Shown here: positions 1 to 5,816 of the stretch, piece by piece | How the letters are laid out: every line of letters starts with the position of its first letter | Position numbering within the stretch: the first letter of the stretch is position 1 | Origin: JAAZDN01 sp964440875 | Lineage (GTDB): Bacteria; Bacillota_I; Bacilli_A; Erysipelotrichales; Erysipelotrichaceae | Direction: 5' to 3' | DNA length: 9,428 nt | NCBI GenBank assembly: GCA_964440875.1 | Contig: CAYTTS010000043.1 | Coordinates: forward strand, 1-9,428 | The notes under the pieces: model-generated | Seen by the model: only the letters and a program-made list of their open reading frames with translations | Told to the model about the DNA's origin: nothing | The model's database searches: none | Made by a program: the position numbers and the translations under genes

Positions 1-28
1 GTTAAATTTAAAAATAATTAGTTAAATA

Positions 29-70
29 AAAATACCACTCTTTGTTAATAATAAACAATAGTGGTATTTT
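29..70 (-). terminator. Intrinsic terminator of the SipW locus
   Basis: A perfect 11-bp inverted repeat (29-39 with 60-70) encloses a 20-nt interval. Inside it, 42-46 can pair with 54-58, which extends the hairpin. Read on the minus strand, the stem is followed by a T-rich tract (five T, A, three T). The proximal arm starts inside the sipW stop codon (69-71), so the gene runs straight into its terminator. The T-tract and the position both indicate minus-strand termination of the operon that includes sipW. I see nothing else in bases 1-28. Confidence 0.85.
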
Positions 71-578
71 ATAATTTATCCCATTTAATTAAGCTTTTGG
101 CTAATATCGCTAATATTAAGAATAGTAGAACTAACATAATTGGAATAGTAACCCTCTGAAGACCTAAAACAATGAGACCAAGATAAGGAATTGCTAAAGT
201 AACTTTTCCAATAATATCACTCTCATATATATCCCAACGATCTATCTGATTATACTTATCACTCATAGTTTTATAAATTCCATCCTCAATAGCATGAAGA
301 CGATGGGTAATTATCTCTTTGTATCCATCATCATTTAAGTCATATTTAAAAGTAATTATATCATCAACGACAATATAATCTTTACTCTTGTCGACAATAA
401 TTGAAGAGTGAGGAGCTATGGTTAGATCCATACTATCAGAAACTACGACAAACAGTTTATTTTTTGAATGCATATCAAAATACTCTGGAAAATACATCTT
501 AACTGATACAAATATTAAGCCAATTAAAATAGTGATATAGGCACGAAGTTCAAATCTTTTATAAGTTATTTTTCGCAT
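69..578 (-). CDS. sipW: SipW-type (ER/archaeal-like) signal peptidase I
   Basis: This 169-aa membrane peptidase is predicted to remove signal peptides from TasA/CalY-type exported proteins on the outer face of the membrane. An N-terminal membrane segment (about residues 13-30) is followed by the catalytic Ser motif VSDSM (Ser49; families usually have S-G-S-M, here Gly is Asp). The ITHR motif (His92) marks the Ser-His type of peptidase as opposed to the Ser-Lys type. An MSD motif (Asp107) lies where the family has K-G-D. A C-terminal membrane segment spans about 131-160. The length is slightly shorter than B. subtilis SipW (about 190). The ATG sits 7 nt after the TAG stop of the upstream module protein, and an AGTAGGGAT ribosome-binding stretch overlaps that stop, which suggests translational coupling. 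Two genes with SipW-dependent-type signal peptides lie directly upstream, so the job assignment is well supported. The gene itself looks intact. Confidence 0.9.
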   Translation of the reverse strand: MRKITYKRFELRAYITILIGLIFVSVKMYFPEYFDMHSKNKLFVVVSDSMDLTIAPHSSIIVDKSKDYIVVDDIITFKYDLNDDGYKEIITHRLHAIEDGIYKTMSDKYNQIDRWDIYESDIIGKVTLAIPYLGLIVLGLQRVTIPIMLVLLFLILAILAKSLIKWDKL

Positions 579-585
579 AAAATCC

Positions 586-1461
586 CTACTTATTTGGATC
601 AGGCATATGACCTAGTATCCAATGATCACTATTACTAGGACTTATACCTTTTGTCGGAATCAAAGAGTATTTATAATACCAAAGGCCTTCATAACTTACT
701 ACATCATACTGTTCATATGTATTTTCTTTATGATATTCAAACTGATAAATATTCTAATCAAGACTATCTGCCCTTGGTGGACTCTTCCTATCAGTAAAGT
801 TTTTAGCAGCACCTTCAGGACTTACTTTATATATTTCACTACCCTTACTAACAAACCTACGACCAAGACAATGTTCATTGATGAGTTGATAATCATTTAA
901 AACATCATAGTTATGAATTAAACACCAATCATTATCACCTACATCTTCAGGAGTTTTATTTGTGCCTATTTTTGAATAGAAGTATTTCGCTTCATTATTA
1001 ACCGTAACAGAAGTTACAACATCTACAGGATAAACAGCACCTTCATAGTGATAATAAAATAATGATGTATAAAGTTCCTGTCAAGCAACTTTAATTCCAC
1101 TACTTGGCGGTTTACAACCGTATGTAGTATTTGGTTCACACATATTTCGTGCTTCACGTAGATTCATCTTAAAGAAATGGTTGTATCCATCAATTTCCTC
1201 GTTGAAAACAACAACTGTATACTTTGACATATCAATACCATTAAACTCAATATATTTTGTTGACTCTTTATCAAGGTGAACAATATCATCCATTCTAATA
1301 TATCCAGGATGCTCACTATAAATCCAAGAGCCAATATTAATATAATTTGTGGTGTTGATAGTGTTTGGTTCTTCGACTTCAAGCCAATAGGAAAAACTTC
1401 TTCCAACCATAAAGATTAGAAGAAGTATTATAGCTATTAATGTTAGAAGCTTAGTTTTCAT
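586..1461 (-). pseudogene. SipW-dependent secreted multi-module protein, interrupted by in-frame TGA and TAG
   Basis: From ATG 1459-1461 one frame runs 291 codons to a final TAG (586-588) but contains a TGA at 1081-1083 (codon 127) and a TAG at 754-756 (codon 236). Residues 1-26 form a SipW-type signal peptide (Lys-Thr-Lys, hydrophobic core, then SFSYW), followed by the usual N-I-G-S-W strand. The rest reads as four degenerate modules of 45-57 residues with Tyr-rich strands, a Pro and, 6-8 residues later, an aromatic anchor: TGA at codon 127, Trp179, TAG at codon 236, Trp281. This resembles small aromatic CBM5/12 chitin-binding modules (Y..DVV.Y.G..Y....GI.P...W in the last one), but the family call is tentative. 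As written, only a 126-aa product is made. No internal in-frame ATG with a ribosome site rescues the later modules. It lies 11 nt after the TasA-like gene and 7 nt before sipW. It could be a pseudogene, a readthrough gene or a sequence error. Confidence 0.75.
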
Positions 1462-1472
1462 ACTTTGTTTAA

Positions 1473-1992
1473 TTACTCAACAATAGTTTCTACATTAAAT
1501 GTTAATTTAAGTTTTAAGGCATTACTAGCTACTTGATCATATTCTGCTTTATCTTTTGGTTCATTAGCAAATACTACTTTTACCTTAACCATTGTATCTA
1601 TACCGTTGATTATTTCGATACTGTCTGCACTTACTGTAAATAATTCTGAAAATCCTTCCACAGTACCTGTGATATTTAGTAGGCCTTTTGCTCCTTTTAC
1701 TCCATTTTCTCCTTCTGTTCCATCACCTGTCCATAAAACATTTATATCAATATCGATACTACTTTTATTTTTTCATCTTCAAAGCCTTTTGGAACAAGTC
1801 TACCTTCTGGAGTAGATTCTTTTACTGTCATTTTTGTATCAACTGTTTTTCCTTTGCCTATTTGAATAGTGTTTTCATAGTCATTAAGTGTAGTACGTTT
1901 ACTTCTCCTGCCCAATAAGCAAATGAGAACGTTGTTAAAAGTAGTGCTAGTATTAATAATACTACAACACTAAAATATTTAGTTAATTTCAT
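1473..1992 (-). pseudogene. TasA/CalY-like SipW-dependent secreted protein, with two frameshifts
   Basis: The ATG (1990-1992) opens a classic SipW-type signal peptide: MKLTKYF, a long hydrophobic core, then TFSFAYWAGEV. The first frame ends at a TAG (1858-1860) after 44 codons. The family-like sequence continues one base back (-1) from about 1903 (RTTLNDYENTIQIGKGK, typical of the first TasA-like strand), then ends at TAA 1742-1744. It resumes after a second -1 shift in the A6-T-A4 tract at 1763-1773 and runs to TAA 1473-1475. That last part includes the strand motif SSIDIDINVLWTGDG, the VTVTV-like segment TMVKVKVVF, NEPKDKAEYDQVASNALKLKLTF and the terminal NVETIVE. Corrected, the protein would be about 172 aa, normal for this family of exported fibre/biofilm-type proteins. 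Frame 3 has a TGA at 1773-1775, so the second shift must lie downstream of it. A good promoter and a GGGGGAAA ribosome site precede the gene. The only open pieces are a 44-aa and a 62-aa fragment. Confidence 0.78.
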
Positions 1993-1995
1993 TGA

Positions 1996-2005
1996 ATTTC
2001 CCCCG
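1996..2005 (-). promoter_or_regulatory. Ribosome-binding site of the TasA-like gene
   Basis: The minus strand reads GACGGGGGAAATTCAATG, placing a G-rich Shine-Dalgarno-like run about 8 nt before the ATG at 1990-1992. It fixes the start of the broken TasA-like gene at the signal-peptide Met and shows that translation initiation is still possible. Confidence 0.55.
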
Positions 2006-2019
2006 TCTTTTTGTTGTAA

Positions 2020-2049
2020 TGAAAGTATTTTAACACTTTCACCAGTGAA
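2020..2049. promoter_or_regulatory. Two overlapping inverted repeats in the SipW-locus leader
   Basis: TGAAAGT (2020-2026) and ACTTTCA (2035-2041) form a 7-bp inverted repeat with an 8-nt loop. TTCAC (2038-2042) and GTGAA (2045-2049) form a 5-2-5 inverted repeat that overlaps the predicted transcript start. The two share bases 2038-2041, so on RNA they would be mutually exclusive, and on DNA the second looks like an operator. The function is unproven. Confidence 0.35.
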
Positions 2050-2052
2050 CTC

Positions 2053-2081
2053 ATTATAGATCTATAAGGAAATATTAGCAA
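2053..2081 (-). promoter_or_regulatory. Sigma-A-type promoter of the SipW locus
   Basis: The minus strand shows a -35 TTGCTA (2076-2081, four of six consensus bases), a 17-bp spacer and a perfect -10 TATAAT (2053-2058). The expected transcript start is near 2046, giving a leader of about 54 nt before the TasA-like ATG. The promoter serves the three-gene TasA-like / module protein / sipW operon that ends at the 29-70 terminator. Confidence 0.65.
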
Positions 2082-2128
2082 CACATTAGTAGTGGTATAG
2101 ACCAGATTAAGGCTTTATTTATTGGCTT

Positions 2129-4033
2129 TTAGCGACCACCACCGCCGCCACCGCCAAATCCTCCTCCACCTGAGAAGCCTCCGCCAGAGAAGCCACCTCC
2201 ACCTGAGAATCCTCCGCCTGATCCACTACTAACTTTAGGCATTACTGTTTTTGGTATTGTTGCCATTGAGTTTGATATTGTACGCATCATCATATAATTA
2301 GTCATAGGAGTTCTACGGTAACTTCTAATATATGGTGCTTGTGGTATTTCAATTTCTTTAAACTGATCTAGCCAAAGTGTACTCATGCCAAATACCATGG
2401 CATATGGTAGTACATCATAGTATAAATATGGATTCTCTTTTTGCATAACAATTAGTTCGTCATGTTTAGCATACTTAATAAATGTTCTAAGCCCGCTAAT
2501 CTCTCCATAAATATCAGCTCCAAATTGAGTTCTGACTTTTAATAGACTTGCCACAGCAATTGTAAGTGTTATGAATAAATAAGCTATCATTACGATGATT
2601 ACATTAATATGGGCATTATAGTACTTAGATACTAAAGTAAGGATTACTGTTTGGATAAGTAATGAAATTATTATCGTAACAAACATTGTAAAATAAACTT
2701 TTGACATTTTATTATCTTTGCTATATTTTTGAGTAGTGATATCTAATATTGCTGCGATAAATAGCAATGATAATCCATGTATAAAGGCAAAGATAGCTGA
2801 CATATATGACTTACTTATAAAGAAGTATAAGAAGAAACTAAATATTGATACTGAGATAATACTAATAGCAAAGAATAAATTCATCGATCTTTGTGATTTT
2901 GGATTAAATATTAATCCTTTTGATTTTACTGCTTTTGAGACTTTCATATTAGCCGTTAATATATCATTATAAACTTGCTTTTTAGACCAATCATCAATAG
3001 TTATCTCATCATCTTTATAAAACATCTTATTAAAGAGTTCTCTTTCAAATTGAATGTCGCTCGTATTTTCAGCTAATTTGAAGAAACTTAATTCTCCATC
3101 TTCAGCTTCATCTATTCTAATTAAGCCTTTGTTAGCCCACTCAAATAGTAGTGAGTACATTGCATCAGCTTTTTGAGGACTTGAGTAGATATTTCCAACC
3201 ATTGGGCTATTATAGCCATCAGGTGCTTTAAAACTAATCTTTTCAATAGTTACTATTCTAGGTGTTAATGACTTCTTAATTACAGCTAGGATAAAGAGGA
3301 TAATTGAAAATAAGATAAATGCATATAAAATAGGATTTACTGATGGACGATTGAAGTAATCATCACTTAGTGCTACCTGGGCTGTTATACCATTTCCATG
3401 TGTGAAAATTGTCTCACGATCACTCTCACAAGTAAAACTTGTATTTGTCGTATCACAGTTTAAAGTAAATTCACCATTTATATCTTTACCTTTAACTACT
3501 AAATTATCTAAATCTGTTTCTTTATAAAAATTAACGGTAGCACTAAACTTATGTAGCACTGCCGACCAATCACTGACAAGATTTTGAAAGAATGCTTCTT
3601 TTTGATTTTTTAAATTAATTGCTTGTGAGTGAACCTTGTATTTAACAATATATTCTTTAGGTCCAGTAAACCTTGGTCCTGAATCTGGTCCGATAACAAT
3701 TTGTTTACCGTTATCTTGTGAATCGACATAAAACTCATCATTAACACTAATATCAGTAACCGCAAAATAGTATGTTTTTTTATCAATAGTATTATCTTCG
3801 TTTGTAAATTCCATATTATAGTGTGTTGGTATATTTCGGAATATTCCAAGTGCTGGTGAGGTAAAGTTTAAATAGTAATGTTCAATAACATCGTAAGTAC
3901 CATCCTCATTAACTTCAATAAAAACTTCTAAATTATCTATTTCAAAATTATCTAAAGCATTAACTTCTCTTTGTATTGTAAAAGAAAAGATAATACTAGT
4001 TAGTATAAATAATTTTAAGAATTTGTTTTTCAT
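2129..4033 (-). CDS. DUF2207 family membrane protein with Gly-rich C-terminal tail
   Basis: A 634-aa predicted exported membrane protein of the DUF2207 family, whose function is unknown. A signal peptide (1-26, ending VNA) precedes the extracellular DUF2207 domain (about 30-225), with the family hallmarks EVNEDGTYDVIEHY and GIFRNIP. A membrane helix follows at about 234-254. A cytoplasmic segment (about 265-380) is followed by helices at about 386-406, 411-430, 447-468 and 476-498. Family signature ENPYLYYDVLPYAMVFG spans about 533-549, and the protein ends in a tail of about 30 residues of SGGGGF repeats. Such tails are common in this family. The start ATG (4031-4033) is supported by a near-consensus AAAGTTGGTG stretch 4-13 nt upstream and by the signal peptide. 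It lies 54 nt after yhaM. I see no hairpin terminator between its stop and the next promoter. Confidence 0.9.
   Translation of the reverse strand: MKNKFLKLFILTSIIFSFTIQREVNALDNFEIDNLEVFIEVNEDGTYDVIEHYYLNFTSPALGIFRNIPTHYNMEFTNEDNTIDKKTYYFAVTDISVNDEFYVDSQDNGKQIVIGPDSGPRFTGPKEYIVKYKVHSQAINLKNQKEAFFQNLVSDWSAVLHKFSATVNFYKETDLDNLVVKGKDINGEFTLNCDTTNTSFTCESDRETIFTHGNGITAQVALSDDYFNRPSVNPILYAFILFSIILFILAVIKKSLTPRIVTIEKISFKAPDGYNSPMVGNIYSSPQKADAMYSLLFEWANKGLIRIDEAEDGELSFFKLAENTSDIQFERELFNKMFYKDDEITIDDWSKKQVYNDILTANMKVSKAVKSKGLIFNPKSQRSMNLFFAISIISVSIFSFFLYFFISKSYMSAIFAFIHGLSLLFIAAILDITTQKYSKDNKMSKVYFTMFVTIIISLLIQTVILTLVSKYYNAHINVIIVMIAYLFITLTIAVASLLKVRTQFGADIYGEISGLRTFIKYAKHDELIVMQKENPYLYYDVLPYAMVFGMSTLWLDQFKEIEIPQAPYIRSYRRTPMTNYMMMRTISNSMATIPKTVMPKVSSGSGGGFSGGGGFSGGGFSGGGGFGGGGGGGR
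2132..2224 (-). repeat. GC-rich short tandem repeat encoding the Gly/Ser/Phe tail
   Basis: Imperfect tandem copies of a unit encoding S-G-G-G-(G)-F are repeated about four times and then run into poly-Gly and a final Arg. On the plus strand this appears as repeated CCTCC(A/G)CC(A/T)GAGAA units. The stretch is strikingly GC-rich against its AT-rich surroundings and is the sort of tract expected to vary in copy number by slippage. It lies wholly inside the DUF2207 gene. Confidence 0.8.
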
Positions 4034-4056
4034 TTAAACACCAACTTTCTTAATTA

Positions 4057-4085
4057 ATTATAACTTATATTATCTTTTTAATCTA
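4057..4085 (-). promoter_or_regulatory. Possible weak promoter of the DUF2207 gene
   Basis: In the short gap after yhaM the minus strand has a perfect -10 TATAAT (4057-4062), with TAGATT (4080-4085, three of six -35 bases) 17 bp upstream. The region is so AT-rich that a chance match is likely, and no terminator separates the genes, so read-through from the yhaM operon is an alternative. Confidence 0.3.
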
Positions 4086-4087
4086 TT

Positions 4088-5032
4088 TTATTTTATTTTA
4101 CTTTTATAGAACGATCTATTTTCAAGTGAGAATTGACGTGTAGTAAACTCCCCTGCTTCAATTGTATCCATCGCTTTATCTAACATATTAATTCGAGCAT
4201 CTAAATTGTCAATAAATGATAATAATTCCGCTTCAGTGACCATTGGCAGAACTGGTGAACCATATTCATATTCTCCATGATGTGATAGGATTAAATGTCT
4301 TAATAACATTACTTCTTCACTATCTTCATAGCCTAACTCTTTAGCGTATACTAGTAAGTCTGCTTGCATAAGCGAGATGTGACCTAATAGTTTACCTTCA
4401 GTTGTATAATGCGTTAATATTGGCCCAGATAACTCTGTCGTTTTACCAAAGTCATGTAGAAGAATTCCTGCGTACAATAGACTCTTGTTAATAAAGCTAT
4501 GTTCATTACAAAGACTTTCAGCAATTTTTAACATACCTAATACGTGTGTCGCTAAACCTCCAACATATTCATGGTGAATTCTTGATGCTGCCGGATAAGT
4601 GAAGTAATCATTTTCATTTTTAGTAATAATAGTTTTCGTAATATTATATAGAATCTCATTTGATATATCTTCTACGTAACTATAAATATTTTCCTGTAAT
4701 TCTTCTCGTTTTATTGGTGATGCCTTTAAGAAGTCAGCAATGTCATATTCACTCTCGTCAATTAAACGATTACTAATTATTCTTAACTGTAGGTTTCCTC
4801 TATATAATAAAACATCTGAGTTTACTAATAATACATTTCCAGGTACAACATTTTTAATATCTTCCTCATTAGCATCCCAAATCTTAGCATCAATAGTTCC
4901 ACTATTATCTTGTAGTTCAACGTTTAAGTATGTTGCTCCTGCATTAGTTAAACCTTTGCTAACATTAACTACAAGTAATGCTTCACTAATTCTTAATCCT
5001 TCTTTAAAATCTTTTATATATGTTTTACTCAT
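4088..5032 (-). CDS. yhaM: 3'-5' exoribonuclease YhaM (OB fold + HD domain)
   Basis: This cytoplasmic metal-dependent 3'-to-5' exonuclease acts in RNA (and possibly DNA) trimming. The start is set at ATG 5030-5032, not the in-frame ATG 18 nt upstream, because GGAGAA lies 7 nt before it and the protein is then exactly 314 aa, the length of B. subtilis YhaM. An N-terminal OB-fold nucleic-acid-binding domain (about 10-90, with LQDNSGTIDAKIWDA) is followed by an HD phosphohydrolase domain. Metal and catalytic residues visible in the HD domain are the HHEYVGGLATH segment (153-163), LLHDFGK (His193-Asp194), GHIS (His218), LSHHG (His251-His252) and a later Asp in FIDNLDA. The end, NRSFYK, is also typical of the family. 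The gene overlaps recX by 8 bp (ATGAGTAA), so translation is probably coupled. Confidence is high from motif and length agreement. Confidence 0.95.
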   Translation of the reverse strand: MSKTYIKDFKEGLRISEALLVVNVSKGLTNAGATYLNVELQDNSGTIDAKIWDANEEDIKNVVPGNVLLVNSDVLLYRGNLQLRIISNRLIDESEYDIADFLKASPIKREELQENIYSYVEDISNEILYNITKTIITKNENDYFTYPAASRIHHEYVGGLATHVLGMLKIAESLCNEHSFINKSLLYAGILLHDFGKTTELSGPILTHYTTEGKLLGHISLMQADLLVYAKELGYEDSEEVMLLRHLILSHHGEYEYGSPVLPMVTEAELLSFIDNLDARINMLDKAMDTIEAGEFTTRQFSLENRSFYKSKIK

Positions 5033-5816
5033 TACTATTCTCCATTTCATCTAATAATTCATTAATTAAACTTGAACTATATCCTTTAGAATAAAGAAAA
5101 TTAAAATTCCTCACCCTTAAGTCATAACCTTCATATTTACGACTATAGCGACGATTTACTTTCTCATATTCTTTTCTTAATAATTCTTCTTCAATATCTT
5201 CACTAACACTAATATCTATGCTTAATATTACATTAGATATTATATCATTATTAAAGCCTCTATATAGAAGCTTTTGTCTAATTGTGTTGATAGTAGCGAA
5301 CTTATTCTTATTTCTGATCGTTTTTAAGCTTTTTCTCGCATATTCTAATGCTAGATCAAACTCTTTCTCACCATCAAATATTAGTAAGTTCTCAATATTA
5401 TCACTATTAATTTTAACATTTATTAATTCAGATTTAATTTTATTATAGCCATAGTATTTTATTTGACTTCTTTCAATCAAATCTCTTGTGTATCTTTCAT
5501 CATTAATAAAGTCATAACGTTTTAATTTATTAATTATTTCATCTACATCTCGCTTATTTAAATCAAAATCATATAATAAGCTTCTAATCTCATACTCACT
5601 ACGATCTTTATATTTTATCTTATTTAAAGCACTCATATAAGCACTATGATAATTACTAATAGTCTTTAAAAGACCTAACATGCGTTCATCAATTTCCATA
5701 TTAGCTTTAAACTTATATTCAAGATAATCATCTTCTGATATTTTAAAACTAGTTTTATCAGATAAATTTAATAAAACATAATTATTCGTTACTTTAATCG
5801 AAGTAATTTTTTTCAT
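5025..5816 (-). CDS. recX: Regulatory protein RecX
   Basis: RecX binds RecA filaments and modulates recombination and SOS activity in the cytoplasm. The 263-aa length matches Bacillus-type long RecX (264 in B. subtilis). An N-terminal divergent segment (about 1-55) precedes tandem three-helix RecX repeats. The best-preserved repeat is about residues 71-131, with SEYEIRSLLYDFDL and the family core YDFINDERYTRDLIERS. Later repeats (about 155-205 and 210-260) are weaker and rich in Lys, Glu and Ile. It overlaps the upstream glycosyltransferase gene by 23 bp and the downstream yhaM by 8 bp, so all three are probably one transcript. Its ribosome site is poor (GAGATAGAGA), consistent with coupling to the upstream gene. 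recA is not in the window. Confidence 0.92.
   Translation of the reverse strand: MKKITSIKVTNNYVLLNLSDKTSFKISEDDYLEYKFKANMEIDERMLGLLKTISNYHSAYMSALNKIKYKDRSEYEIRSLLYDFDLNKRDVDEIINKLKRYDFINDERYTRDLIERSQIKYYGYNKIKSELINVKINSDNIENLLIFDGEKEFDLALEYARKSLKTIRNKNKFATINTIRQKLLYRGFNNDIISNVILSIDISVSEDIEEELLRKEYEKVNRRYSRKYEGYDLRVRNFNFLYSKGYSSSLINELLDEMENSNE

Noticed and set aside
622..900. Plus-strand open frame of 92 codons
   Set aside because: It is antisense to the module-protein frame, lacks a ribosome site and has low-complexity hydrophobic content. The minus-strand frame there has recognisable repeated modules.
754..1083. TGA read as Trp (Mycoplasma code) or as selenocysteine
   Set aside because: Trp is TGG throughout all intact genes, whose long frames contain no TGA. 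The same gene also has an in-frame TAG, which neither a TGA=Trp code nor selenocysteine explains.
1164..1406. Minus-strand 80-codon frame
   Set aside because: It overlaps the signal-peptide frame of the module protein in a different phase and has no ribosome site.
1755..1780. Programmed -1 ribosomal frameshift at the A-rich tract
   Set aside because: In the incoming frame the bases do not form a canonical X-XXY-YYZ heptamer, I see no strong downstream stem, and a second unrelated shift upstream would also be needed.
1606..1918. Two plus-strand open frames of about 70 codons
   Set aside because: They are the complement of the TasA-like gene pieces and have no family features. The minus strand carries clear TasA-like sequence.
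2100..2130. Terminator after the DUF2207 gene
   Set aside because: The two AAGCC stretches there are direct, not inverted, repeats, so no stem forms.
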